Assembly: GCA_946186205.1 (NCBI GenBank)
Contig: CAMHMH010000006.1
Location: forward strand, 1 to 64,000
Length of the DNA stretch: 64,000 nucleotides
Source: an uncultured Fretibacterium sp.
GTDB lineage: Bacteria; Synergistota; Synergistia; Synergistales; Aminobacteriaceae
Reading direction: 5' to 3'
Shown here: positions 25,922 through 35,732 of the stretch, piece after piece
Position numbering within the stretch: the stretch's first letter is position 1
Layout of the letters: the number at the start of each line of letters is the position of its first letter
Made by a program: the position numbers and the translations under genes
Notes under the pieces: generated by a model
The model's database searches: none
What the model was told of the DNA's origin: nothing
What the model saw: only the letters and a program-made list of their open reading frames with translations

Positions 25922-27899
25922 GAAGGCGGAGCTTTATTATCACAAATCCATTCATGAACAGATTGCGGCGGCACTTCAGGAGACGGGAGCATGTCAGATA
26001 ATCTCATCGTCAGAAGAAAATCATTCACGCCCGGCAGGAGTCGAGGCTCTTATTTCCGCAACTGATGAAAGACTTTCGGACATCCGCTACCTTACAAGGA
26101 CTCTAACGCCTCATTATGTCGACCCAGTTCCGGCACTCGACAGAATGTTAGGTGAACGCCCTGAAGTTACGATGACGGAGCTTGAAGAGCTTGCCACGAA
26201 AACGGACTTGAAAGCGGTTTGCGATAAGACACGCGCAGTTGAACGCGAGACAGGGGACAACAGGCAGAAACTCTCAGACGCGAGAAACACGGCGTTAATT
26301 TTGTCATCGCTTGAATTTTTCCCTTATCCCCTCTCGGCAATAACGGAAGGCACAAAGACATTGACCGGGACAGTCGGCACTATCAAGCCCGAAAATGTCA
26401 GCGGCTTCAAGGCAGCGTTAGGCGATTTCTCAAAGTACAAGGACGACTCAGAGTTAATCATCGCTCCTTATGACGAGAAAACGACCGATATTTACGCGGC
26501 TTTGATTTACTCGCGCAGTATTGAGGCTGAAATAAGAGAAGTCTGCGCGAAACATGGATTTTCACCCGTTGAAGTCCCAGCCACATTGACGGGAACGGCT
26601 GAAGAGGAGAAAGAGAGAATTGCCGGGGCAATTTCAGCATTTGAGGCAAAAGAGTCAGAGCTTGACGAGAGACTCAAAGCCCTTGCTGAAGAGAACGTGC
26701 CGACAGTGCAGAAACTCTCAGACTACTACAACAGCCTTTCAGCGCGCTACAACGGTACGGCCATGAGCGACGAGACAGACACGGTAATGCTGACCCGCTT
26801 CTGGCTTCCTGCTGACAAGGCAGACGACATACGCGCAAAGATTGAGGCTATTAGCACGGACGTAGAATTAGTACTCTCTGACCCTGCGCCCGATGAAGAG
26901 CCGCCCTCACTGTTAGCGAACGGAAATACAGTACGTCCCTTCAACATTCTGACGGAGCTATATTCCTCGCCGAAATACAGAGGAATTGACCCGACTCCGC
27001 TGCTTGCGCCGTTCTTCTGGATATTTTTCGGAATGTGCTTAGGCGACGCGGGTTACGGGATTGTTGTATTCGGCCTGATTCTGTATGTCTTTAAGAAGTA
27101 TAAGAAGATAGCACCGGGCGTTAAGGATTTCATAACGCTGTTTTTGTTCTGCTCAGTCTCAACGTTCATTTACGGCGTAATTTCCGGCTCATTTTTCGGG
27201 AATTTCATTGACGCATTTTTGCCCCCGTTAATCCCTATGAAGAATGCGTTAATGCTTGTTGACCCGATGACGAATCCCATGCAGGTATTAGGAATCTCGC
27301 TGTTACTCGGTGTGATTCACCTGATGTTCGGGCTTCTGATTGCGGCGTATGACATGTTGAGGAACGGAGAAATCATTGCTGCAATCGGCGACAAAATATC
27401 GTGGTTCTTCTTCATTGTCGGACTCTGCTTATACGGTGTGGGACTCGGTGGTATGCTTCCTCCTCATTTCGTGCAGATAGGCGGAGCGATGGCGATAATC
27501 GGAGCTGTGATAATTTTCATTTACGCCGGCAAGGGTGAACCTAATTACTTTAAGAAGGTCATAAACGGATTCTTAGCGTTATACGGCTCAACGTCATACC
27601 TTGGGGATATTCTCAGCTACAGCAGGTTGTTGGCATTAGGATTCGGCTCTGCGGTCATCGGAATGGTGATAAACCTTCTGGGCGGACTCGCGGCTGATAT
27701 TCCGTATGTCGGCTGGCTCGTGGCAATCACCGTAGTAATCGGCGGGCATATCTTCAGCATAGCGATAAACATACTCGGCTCATTCGTTCACCCGTTAAGG
27801 CTTCAGTATGTTGAATTTTTCGGAAAGTTTTACACCGGGGGCGGCGAACCGTTTACCCCTCTGACGCTCTCACAGGAATACGTAAACGTAAGGGCGTAA
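25902..27899 (+). CDS. atpI: V/A-type ATPase subunit I (membrane stator)
   Basis: 665 aa. The N-terminal half (1-330) is soluble and coiled-coil rich. The C-terminal half has about seven to eight membrane helices, including FFWIFFGMCLGDAGYG and the conserved GDILSYSRLLALGF block, which hold the ion half-channels and the essential arginine. It couples ion flow through the K ring to rotation. Starts inside the end of the G/H gene with GAAGAGGTGATG upstream. Confidence 0.92.
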   Translation: MGVARLKKAELYYHKSIHEQIAAALQETGACQIISSSEENHSRPAGVEALISATDERLSDIRYLTRTLTPHYVDPVPALDRMLGERPEVTMTELEELATKTDLKAVCDKTRAVERETGDNRQKLSDARNTALILSSLEFFPYPLSAITEGTKTLTGTVGTIKPENVSGFKAALGDFSKYKDDSELIIAPYDEKTTDIYAALIYSRSIEAEIREVCAKHGFSPVEVPATLTGTAEEEKERIAGAISAFEAKESELDERLKALAEENVPTVQKLSDYYNSLSARYNGTAMSDETDTVMLTRFWLPADKADDIRAKIEAISTDVELVLSDPAPDEEPPSLLANGNTVRPFNILTELYSSPKYRGIDPTPLLAPFFWIFFGMCLGDAGYGIVVFGLILYVFKKYKKIAPGVKDFITLFLFCSVSTFIYGVISGSFFGNFIDAFLPPLIPMKNALMLVDPMTNPMQVLGISLLLGVIHLMFGLLIAAYDMLRNGEIIAAIGDKISWFFFIVGLCLYGVGLGGMLPPHFVQIGGAMAIIGAVIIFIYAGKGEPNYFKKVINGFLALYGSTSYLGDILSYSRLLALGFGSAVIGMVINLLGGLAADIPYVGWLVAITVVIGGHIFSIAINILGSFVHPLRLQYVEFFGKFYTGGGEPFTPLTLSQEYVNVRA

Positions 27900-27938
27900 A
27901 TCAGTAACAAAATATTTATTCACGAAAGGAACGTGTAA

Positions 27939-28427
<489 letters not shown>

Positions 28428-28445
28428 TCGGGCAGGTGTTGAAGA

Positions 28446-29024
28446 ATGGCACTTGCAGACATCAAAGCAAAAATCAAAGCAGAATCACAGGCGCAAATAA
28501 AAGCATTAGAGGCGGAGAATGACGCGAAAGTCCGCGAGATAAGCCGCAAAGTAAACGCCGAAATCAAAGAGGTTCAAGACTCATACGCAGCAAGACTCGG
28601 ACGTGAAGAGCCTGAAGTTTTGAGACGGCGCGAGATAGTAGCAGAGCTTGACGCGAAACGTGTTGACTTGGGAGTCCGTCAGCAGCTGATGAGTGAAGCA
28701 TTTGACGCGGCACTTGCTCAGATGACAGCGATGGCACCGGACAAGTACGTTAAGTTTGCGGACAAGTTGCTTGCTCAGGCAGTCGTAACAGGAAGTGAAG
28801 TTGTCTTTGTCGGCAAGAACGAGAAGAATTTAGACCAGCGATGGCTTGACGGCTACAACGCTTCCCATAACACAAAGCTGACTCTTTCGGGCGACAGGCT
28901 GCCGATTTCGGGCGGATTCGTTCTCAGGAATGACAGAGTAGATACAAATTGTTCGTGGGAAATGCTCATTGCTGACTCCCGCGCTGACATTGAGACCGAA
29001 GTTGTGAAACGGTTGTTTGCGTAA
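28446..29024 (+). CDS. atpE: V/A-type ATPase subunit E (peripheral stalk)
   Basis: 192 aa. A long helical N-terminus rich in Lys, Glu and Ala (residues 1-75), then a globular domain with the subunit E signature near the C-terminus (GGFVLRNDRVDTNCSWE). Together with the G/H subunit it forms the peripheral stalk. Start ATG 28446, 18 bases after the K gene. Confidence 0.88.
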   Translation: MALADIKAKIKAESQAQIKALEAENDAKVREISRKVNAEIKEVQDSYAARLGREEPEVLRRREIVAELDAKRVDLGVRQQLMSEAFDAALAQMTAMAPDKYVKFADKLLAQAVVTGSEVVFVGKNEKNLDQRWLDGYNASHNTKLTLSGDRLPISGGFVLRNDRVDTNCSWEMLIADSRADIETEVVKRLFA

Positions 29025-29037
29025 GGGGGTGCCGGCT

Positions 29038-30036
29038 GTGAGTTACGTATACACCGTAGCACGTTTGCGGGGTATGGAAAATCACATACTGGACACGGCA
29101 TTTTTTTCGCGGCTCATGGAAAGCTCCGGCATTGATGACGCACTGAAGGCACTGGGCGAAACGTCATACTCTCAGTGGATTTCGGGAAATGAGAATTTCG
29201 ACAAGGCTATAGATTCGGAAATGCTCGCTACATGCAAAGAGCTTGAATCGTTTGTGCCTGACAAGGGATTAATTGACATTTTCAGAATCCCTTACGATTT
29301 CCACAATGTGAAAGTTTTGCTCAAAGGGTTATTCAAAGTCAGGGGCGGAGAATCAGAGGGACGGCGTTACGATTTGCTGTCGAAACTCGGAACGATTGAC
29401 ACAGAGGAATTGAAGACGGCTATTGAGACTGAGGAATACGGGTTCTTGCCTTACGGACTCACGGATTTGATTCCGCAGTGCTGGCAGCTTTGGGACTCGT
29501 CAAAGAATCCGCAGGCCGTCGAGCTGTTAATAGATCACGCGATGTTCCGGGCAATGCTGAATGTTGCTGAAGGACTCAAAATGCCCGCCGTGATTCACTG
29601 GGTCAAATCACGAATCGACGCTGAAAACTTGCGGAGCGCAGTACGTCTCGCACGAATCAAATACGACAGCGCGAAAGCATTACCGTTCTTCCACGAGGGC
29701 GGAACGATTCGGCCTGATGACATGGCCAGACTCCTCAATGAGCCTCAAGAGACATGGAGTCGTTTGCTGTCTCACACGGACATCGGCGCGGTACTCGGAG
29801 CTTTGCAGGATACGGGCGACATTAAGGCTTCACTGTCTGACGTGTCGAAATCGCTCGATGACTATTTGATTCGGGTGCTTGAGAACGCGAAATACTCAAT
29901 GGATGCCCCGGAGAATGTCCTTCTCTACCTTCTCACAAAGGAAGCTGAAACACGTAACATGCGGGTAGCTCTTGTGTGCATTTCTGGAGGGCTTGACCGC
30001 GAATTTGGGAGGAGGCTTCTGAGCAATGGCAGATAA
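29038..30036 (+). CDS. atpC: V/A-type ATPase subunit C (central-stalk socket, d-like)
   Basis: About 332 aa, all-helical, matching the C/AC39 family (SYVYTVARLRGMENHIL at the N-terminus). It links the rotor shaft (D, F) to the K ring. I take GTG 29038 as start: AAGGGGG lies about 10 bases upstream and the conserved N-terminus begins right there; the frame is open to 29017. Confidence 0.88.
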   Translation: MSYVYTVARLRGMENHILDTAFFSRLMESSGIDDALKALGETSYSQWISGNENFDKAIDSEMLATCKELESFVPDKGLIDIFRIPYDFHNVKVLLKGLFKVRGGESEGRRYDLLSKLGTIDTEELKTAIETEEYGFLPYGLTDLIPQCWQLWDSSKNPQAVELLIDHAMFRAMLNVAEGLKMPAVIHWVKSRIDAENLRSAVRLARIKYDSAKALPFFHEGGTIRPDDMARLLNEPQETWSRLLSHTDIGAVLGALQDTGDIKASLSDVSKSLDDYLIRVLENAKYSMDAPENVLLYLLTKEAETRNMRVALVCISGGLDREFGRRLLSNGR

Positions 30037-30358
30037 CAAACCTATGGCGGCAATCGGAAGCTACGAGATGACGTTACCGTTTCAGGCTGTCGGAGTGAAA
30101 AGCGTTGTATTGACTCCTGAGACTCGCGGGACGTTTGAGTCAACGCTTGAGAAATTAGCGGCGGAAGATTACGCGGTCGTGTTCATACAGGAAGATTTGT
30201 TTGTTGAGTTCACCGAAAAAGTCGAGGAAGTCAACGATAAGTATCATACCAGCGTTTTGCCTGTACCCGGGCCGTCTGGCGCGACAGGTGCCGGGCTTGC
30301 GTCAATTCGCGGAAGTGTCGAAAAGGCCGTTGGTATGGATATATTTGCGGAAAGATAA
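30026..30358 (+). CDS. atpF: V/A-type ATPase subunit F
   Basis: 110 aa, Rossmann-like small subunit of the central shaft. It holds the segments EDYAVVFIQEDLF and LPVPGPSGATG typical of the family. Overlaps the end of subunit C by 11 bases. Confidence 0.88.
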   Translation: MADNKPMAAIGSYEMTLPFQAVGVKSVVLTPETRGTFESTLEKLAAEDYAVVFIQEDLFVEFTEKVEEVNDKYHTSVLPVPGPSGATGAGLASIRGSVEKAVGMDIFAER

Positions 30359-30385
30359 TAAAAACGGAGGCAGGAGATAAAGAAA

Positions 30386-32179
30386 ATGCCTGAGAAAAAA
30401 GAAGTCAAAGGAGTAATAGAGAGGATCTCCGGCTCTCTTGTAATCGCGGGCGGTATGGAGGGCGCAAGTATGCAGGACGTTGTGCATATAGGCGAACTCG
30501 GACTCGTCGGCGAAATACTTGAGGTAAACGGCGACAAGGCATCAATCCAGGTGTACGAGGAAACATCCGGCTTGAAACCCGGCGAGCCTGTCGTATCAAT
30601 GGGAGAACCTTTGAGCGTTGAATTAGGGCCGGGGATTATTGAGCAGTTCTATGACGGTATACAGAGACCGCTTGAACTCATCGAGAAGGCCGCAAAGAGT
30701 CCCTACATTTCGAGGGGAATAAGCGTCCCTGCGATTGACCGCGCAAAGAAATGGGACTTTACCCCGAAAGTGAAACCCGGCGATGAGGTTATCCCGGGCG
30801 ACATTCTCGGAACAGTTCAGGAGACCGTTGTTGTTGAACATAGAATAATGGTTCCTTACGGCGTTAAGGGAAAAGTCGCAAAGATTGAGAAGGGTGAACA
30901 TACCGTTGAAGACGTTATAGCGGTGATTGATGACAACGGCACAAAGCACGAAGTGAAAATGTTACAGCGATGGCCAGTCAGAAAGCCCCGCCCCGTAAAA
31001 ACTCGTCTCGCTCCAAACGTCCCAATGACAACAGGACAGAGAGTCGTTGACGCATTCTTCCCCGTTGCGTTAGGCGGCACTGCATGTGTTCCCGGGCCTT
31101 TCGGTTCAGGTAAGACGGTCATTCAGCACCAGTTCGCGAAATGGGCGCAGGCTCAGATAGTCGTTTACGTCGGCTGCGGTGAACGCGGTAACGAGATGAC
31201 AGACGTTCTTCTTGAGTTCCCGGAGCTTGACGACCCGCAGACAGGCCAGCCCTTGATGAAGCGTACTACACTCATCGCAAACACATCAAACATGCCCGTT
31301 GCAGCCCGTGAAGCCAGCGTTTACACAGCAATCACCCTCGCTGAATATTACCGTGATATGGGCTATTCTGTGGCACTCATGGCCGACTCGACAAGCCGAT
31401 GGGCAGAAGCTCTCCGCGAAATGTCAGGACGACTTGAGGAAATGCCCGGCGAAGAAGGTTACCCCGCATATCTCGGTACACGTCTTGCGTCATTCTACGA
31501 GAGGGCCGGACGCTGTATCGTGAATGGCAAAGAAGGCCGCGAGGGTTCAATCACCGTCATCGGGGCTGTATCACCTCCCGGCGGAGACCTTTCAGAACCC
31601 GTAACACAGAACACACTGCGAGTCACAAAAGTTTTCTGGGGACTCGACGCGAATTTGGCATATCAGAGACACTTCCCCGCTATAAACTGGTTGAGCAGCT
31701 ACTCACTTTACACAGAGAGACTCGATCCTTACTGGGACGAAAAATTTGACGACCAGTGGAGCGGACTCCGTGTTGAAGCAATGAGCCTTCTTGAGCAGGA
31801 GTCACAGCTTAACGAAATTGTGAGGCTCGTTGGAATCGATGCACTTTCACGCGATGAACGCATGGTAATGGAGACAGCAAAGTCATTACGTGAAGATTTC
31901 CTCCATCAGAATGCGTTTCACGAGATTGATACGTATGCTTCGATGGAGAAACAGTTCAAGATGCTGAAGACTATTGTTGCGTTCCATCATGCCGGACTTG
32001 ACGCACTCCACAAAGGCGCGCCCATGAACAAGCTGTTTAACCTTCCTGTACGTGAGCAGATTGCGAGAATGCGTTACCTTGAGGAGAAAGACATTGCACA
32101 GATTGACAAGCTCGACGACACAATCAAGGAGCAGATCAGCGGAATAATCCCTGTCGGAGGTGATAACAATGCTGCCTAG
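30386..32179 (+). CDS. atpA: V/A-type ATPase catalytic subunit A
   Basis: 597 aa, usual length. Walker [10 protein letters not shown], the A-specific non-homologous insertion region before it, and the block [24 protein letters not shown] are present. Catalytic ATP-hydrolysing or -synthesising subunit of the A3B3 head. Ribosome site GGAGGCAGGAG precedes ATG 30386. The next gene's ribosome site lies inside its 3' end. Confidence 0.96.
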   Translation: MPEKKEVKGVIERISGSLVIAGGMEGASMQDVVHIGELGLVGEILEVNGDKASIQVYEETSGLKPGEPVVSMGEPLSVELGPGIIEQFYDGIQRPLELIEKAAKSPYISRGISVPAIDRAKKWDFTPKVKPGDEVIPGDILGTVQETVVVEHRIMVPYGVKGKVAKIEKGEHTVEDVIAVIDDNGTKHEVKMLQRWPVRKPRPVKTRLAPNVPMTTGQRVVDAFFPVALGGTACVPGPFGSGKTVIQHQFAKWAQAQIVVYVGCGERGNEMTDVLLEFPELDDPQTGQPLMKRTTLIANTSNMPVAAREASVYTAITLAEYYRDMGYSVALMADSTSRWAEALREMSGRLEEMPGEEGYPAYLGTRLASFYERAGRCIVNGKEGREGSITVIGAVSPPGGDLSEPVTQNTLRVTKVFWGLDANLAYQRHFPAINWLSSYSLYTERLDPYWDEKFDDQWSGLRVEAMSLLEQESQLNEIVRLVGIDALSRDERMVMETAKSLREDFLHQNAFHEIDTYASMEKQFKMLKTIVAFHHAGLDALHKGAPMNKLFNLPVREQIARMRYLEEKDIAQIDKLDDTIKEQISGIIPVGGDNNAA

Positions 32180-33575
32180 AGAGTATCGCACAATATCGAG
32201 CATTTCCGGCCCGTTAATGATGGTCGAGAAAACTGCGGACGTTATGTATGATGAGCTTGTTGAAATCACGCTGGCAAACGGCGACAAGAGACGCGGCAGA
32301 GTTCTTGAGATCGAAAGCGACAGGGCATTAGTACAGGTTTTCGAGGGCACAACAGGAATCGAGAATGAAGACACTAAAGTAAGATTTCTCGGAAGAGTCT
32401 TAACGCTTCCCGTATCACGCGATATGTTAGGGCGAGTCTTCAACGGACGCGGTGAACCCATTGACGGCGGAGCGGCGTTAATCCCCGAACAGAATCTCGA
32501 CATTAACGGAATGCCTATGAACCCGTTCTCACGCGACTATCCTTCAGAGTTCATACAGACGGGAATATCGACAATCGACGGACTTAACCCGATGGTAAGA
32601 GGACAGAAGCTGCCGATTTTCTCAGCGTCGGGACTTCCACACAACAGAATGGCGGCACAGATTGCGCGTCAGGCAACAGTCATAAGCGGCCATGAAGATT
32701 TTGCGGTTGTCTTTGCGGCGATGGGCATAACGTTTGAGGAAGCGTCATTCTTCATGGAGGACTTCAGGAGAACGGGAGCGTTACAGCGCACAGTGTTGTA
32801 TATCAACCTTGCTGATGACCCCGCAATAGAGCGTATATCGACTCCGCGTATTGCTTTGACGGCGGCGGAATATCTTGCGTTTGAATGCAACATGCACGTT
32901 GTTGTAATTCTCACGGACTTAACGAACTACTGCGAGGCTTTGCGCGAAATTTCAGCGGCAAGAAAAGAAGTACCAGGCAGAAGAGGTTACCCGGGCTATC
33001 TGTACACAGACCTTGCGACAATGTACGAGAGAGCCGGAAGACTCAAAGGCAAATCAGGAAGTATCACGCAGATTCCCATTCTCACAATGCCTGAAGACGA
33101 CAAGACACACCCAATCCCCGACCTTACCGGCTACATCACGGAGGGGCAAATCATCCTCAGCAGGAGCTTACATCGTCAGGGAATTTACCCGCCTGTTGAC
33201 GTAATGCCTTCCCTTTCGCGACTCAAAGACAAAGGAATCGGGCGCGACAAAACGAGGGAAGATCACGCGGACTTGATGAACCAGCTTTTTGCGGCCTATG
33301 CACGCGGAAAAGAAGCAAAAGAGTTAGCAGTCATTCTCGGCGAAGGTGCGCTGTCTGAAGAGGATAAAGCGTTTGCGAAATTCTCAACGGTCTTTGAGGA
33401 TAAATATGTTCGTCAGGGCGAGTACGAGAACAGGACAATCAAGGAGACTCTCGAACTCGGCTGGGAACTGCTGACAATGATTCCTGTGAAGGAACTCAAG
33501 AGAATCCGCGACGCTTACATCGAGAAGTATTTGAACCCGCTGCTGAAGGCAAAATCAGAGAAGGGCGAAGCGTAA
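32169..33575 (+). CDS. atpB: V/A-type ATPase subunit B
   Basis: About 468 aa. Non-catalytic nucleotide-binding partner of A; the P-loop is replaced by [17 protein letters not shown], as expected for B subunits. ATG 32169 is chosen over an in-frame GTG at 32160 because CGGAGG (32155-32160) sits eight bases before it. Overlaps the end of A by 11 bases. Confidence 0.95.
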   Translation: MLPREYRTISSISGPLMMVEKTADVMYDELVEITLANGDKRRGRVLEIESDRALVQVFEGTTGIENEDTKVRFLGRVLTLPVSRDMLGRVFNGRGEPIDGGAALIPEQNLDINGMPMNPFSRDYPSEFIQTGISTIDGLNPMVRGQKLPIFSASGLPHNRMAAQIARQATVISGHEDFAVVFAAMGITFEEASFFMEDFRRTGALQRTVLYINLADDPAIERISTPRIALTAAEYLAFECNMHVVVILTDLTNYCEALREISAARKEVPGRRGYPGYLYTDLATMYERAGRLKGKSGSITQIPILTMPEDDKTHPIPDLTGYITEGQIILSRSLHRQGIYPPVDVMPSLSRLKDKGIGRDKTREDHADLMNQLFAAYARGKEAKELAVILGEGALSEEDKAFAKFSTVFEDKYVRQGEYENRTIKETLELGWELLTMIPVKELKRIRDAYIEKYLNPLLKAKSEKGEA

Positions 33576-33591
33576 AGGAGGGTAATTGACG

Positions 33592-34212
33592 ATGGCACGA
33601 ATCAACGTCAACCCTAACAGAATGGAATTGTCCCGCCTCAAGAAACGTCTTGCCGTCGCAAAAAGAGGACATAAGCTCCTCAAAGACAAGCAGGACGCAT
33701 TAATCAAAGCATTTCTTGAGAAGGCCAAAGCAGGCAAGGAACTCCGCGAGTCAGTCGAGAAGGAATTAGCTGAATGCTACGGGACGTTCGTACTTTCACG
33801 AGCGCAGACAACCCCGGAGATTTTGGAGCAGGCGTTAATCTTCCCCGGCGCAAAGTCAACGCTTTCTGTGAGCTGGCACAACGTAATGAGCGTAATGGTT
33901 CCTGAGTATGACGTTAAGCAGGAAGGAAACCCCGTGAATTACGGCTTCGTGAATGTCCCGTTGCTTCTTGACGCGGCACTTGAACAGTTCAGCGGAATTA
34001 TTGTTAAGCTGCTTCATCTTGCGGCGGAGGAGAAAGCAATTCGACTCATGGCCGGAGAAATTGAGCGCACAAGACGGAGAGTCAACGCGCTGGAGTACGT
34101 CATGATTCCGAATCTCGCTGAGACAATACGATACATCAGCATGAAACTTGACGAGCAGGAACGCTCAACATTAAGCCGACTCATGAAGATAAAAGAAATC
34201 GTTTCAGCATAA
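33592..34212 (+). CDS. atpD: V/A-type ATPase subunit D (rotor shaft)
   Basis: About 206 aa. N-terminal ARINVNPNRMELSRLKKRL and the C-terminal RTRRRVNALEYV block are the two conserved regions of the subunit, which form the antiparallel coiled coil of the shaft. ATG 33592 follows AAAGGAGGG; the upstream TTG at 33586 is not needed. Last gene of the nine-gene operon, followed by a terminator. Confidence 0.94.
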   Translation: MARINVNPNRMELSRLKKRLAVAKRGHKLLKDKQDALIKAFLEKAKAGKELRESVEKELAECYGTFVLSRAQTTPEILEQALIFPGAKSTLSVSWHNVMSVMVPEYDVKQEGNPVNYGFVNVPLLLDAALEQFSGIIVKLLHLAAEEKAIRLMAGEIERTRRRVNALEYVMIPNLAETIRYISMKLDEQERSTLSRLMKIKEIVSA

Positions 34213-34226
34213 CAGAGAAAAATTAA

Positions 34227-34263
34227 TCCCCCAGTCGTAAAAGGCCGGGGGAATTTCTTTTTG
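34227..34263 (+). terminator. Intrinsic terminator of the V-type ATPase operon
   Basis: CCCCC (34228-34232) pairs with GGGGG (34247-34251) around a partly paired interior, followed by AATTTCTTTTT. The stem-loop may also serve the convergent FkbM gene, but the minus-strand T-run is short. Confidence 0.75.
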
Positions 34264-34281
34264 TGTGTACGCTGTTATTTG

Positions 34282-35085
34282 TTATTGCGTTATTCTGTCT
34301 TTTATCCAGATTTCATCAAGCCACAGTTTAGCCTTTATCCTGTAGCCGGCTTCAATCATAAAATCTCTTATTCCCCGCTCCCTTGACGCGCCCTTGTCAT
34401 TCTCAATCGTGAAGCAGTCAATCCCAACGCGGGAAAAATCTATACCCTTCAGCACTTCAACTTCAGCACCCTCAACATCAAGCGATACAAAATCAATGTG
34501 CTTTATTCCGCGTTCCTCAAGTATTCCTGCAAGCCTCCTCACTGGAACTTTCCAGCGTGCTTTTACCTTGCCGCCATAGTTGACTTCATCAGAGAATCCC
34601 GACATGTAATGATCCTCATACTCACAGAACTCGGCTTCCCCATCTTTTTCCCCAAGCGCGTAAGGAAGGCACTCTGTAATGCGTGATGTCTTCCACTTTT
34701 CGCGCTGTTCCAACATAGGTTCAAACGCAAGCCCGGACCAACCTCTGTTTTTCTCAAAGAAGTAAGTATTGTTAATGTTTACAGGGTCATTGCCTCCTAT
34801 ATCGAGGAAGAATCCGCCTTCTTTCCCGCTGAATATAAACCTGTCGAGAAAACAATCCTGACATGCTTGGCTGTAATATTTCTCACCGCTGAAAGCCTCT
34901 GTGAATCTTAAGCGTTCTTCCCAGCTGTCCAATACAATAAAGCCGCCTGCTTTTTCAGGAGACTTCCTGTATGTCTTAATACAATATTTCGCAAGGGATA
35001 ACATTTTTCTTTCTGCTTTCTTTCTTCTCAGGTATTCCCATATTGGCGATGGAGTTAATGCCTTGATACATGCTTTTATACCCAT
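34282..35085 (-). CDS. FkbM family methyltransferase
   Basis: About 267 aa. SAM-binding motif FFLDIGGNDPVNINNTYFFE and the second motif FVSLDVEGAEVEVLKG identify the FkbM family, which usually O-methylates sugars or polyketides; in bacteria it often sits near polysaccharide genes. I start at ATG 35085, preceded by GAAAGGAG; the frame is open to 35136. Alone between the V-ATPase operon and the copper genes. Its substrate could be a glycan, but nothing local shows which. Confidence 0.82.
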   Translation of the reverse strand: MGIKACIKALTPSPIWEYLRRKKAERKMLSLAKYCIKTYRKSPEKAGGFIVLDSWEERLRFTEAFSGEKYYSQACQDCFLDRFIFSGKEGGFFLDIGGNDPVNINNTYFFEKNRGWSGLAFEPMLEQREKWKTSRITECLPYALGEKDGEAEFCEYEDHYMSGFSDEVNYGGKVKARWKVPVRRLAGILEERGIKHIDFVSLDVEGAEVEVLKGIDFSRVGIDCFTIENDKGASRERGIRDFMIEAGYRIKAKLWLDEIWIKDRITQ

Positions 35086-35213
35086 GATAAGACTCCTTTC
35101 TGCACACGACAAATTACCCCGCCTCGTTACACACAAAGCAGGGCTGTTACTTCCGTGTTTATGATTTATTGTTTGGGATTGTGATTTACTGTGAAGGGAT
35201 TTCAGACAAAGTG

Positions 35214-35243
35214 ATACCGATAACCGATAACCGATAACCGATT
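35214..35243. repeat. Short tandem repeat, 7-bp unit ATAACCG
   Basis: Three perfect ATAACCG units follow one shortened unit (ATACCG), in the 233-base gap between two minus-strand genes (35086-35318). The rest of the gap is AT-rich with no further structure that I can name. Confidence 0.7.
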
Positions 35244-35318
35244 TTAGCGGCCTGAATCAATTTTGTCTACCCCTTTTTGCATGAATTTATTGTGATTTGA
35301 TGTGCGTATTTTATCATG

Positions 35319-35732
35319 TTATCTCATTTCGAGGGAAGATAAAATTTCTCCGAGCGTCTCAGCATTTCTCACGAAACCCGAAGCCGTTATCACCATGTAG
35401 AAATCTTCATCACCCGTAACAGTTACGTGACTCACTCCGTTGTTGTACTCGAACGTGTAATCACCCTCATCATCGCTCACAGGTTCAGTGCCTCTCATTT
35501 CATGCGACAACTTCAGCGCAAGAGCCGTTATCGATTCACCGCCGGGATTCCCTGAAGCTATTACGAGCGAGCCGGATCTGTCATCAGCCGTAACACTCAC
35601 AACATCGCCCGACTCATTCGCGCTCCATCCTTCAGGGACATCAAGTGAAAAATATCGGAACTCCTCAACGTCAGCACTTGCGTACGTCCCAATCAGCAGA
35701 AATATTACGCATACTGCAGCACGTCTCATCAT
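35319..35732 (-). CDS. Small exported protein of unknown function, downstream of copA
   Basis: 137 aa. Signal peptide (residues 1-20, MMRRAAVCVIFLLIGTYASA) followed by a compact beta-rich domain (FRYFSLDVPEGWSANESGDV) that resembles PsbP/DUF1795-like small periplasmic domains in pattern only. The ATG overlaps the copA stop (ATGA), so it is co-translated with the copper ATPase. No Cys or Met/His-rich metal motif is seen, so a role in copper binding is not supported by sequence. Confidence 0.7.
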   Translation of the reverse strand: MMRRAAVCVIFLLIGTYASADVEEFRYFSLDVPEGWSANESGDVVSVTADDRSGSLVIASGNPGGESITALALKLSHEMRGTEPVSDDEGDYTFEYNNGVSHVTVTGDEDFYMVITASGFVRNAETLGEILSSLEMR

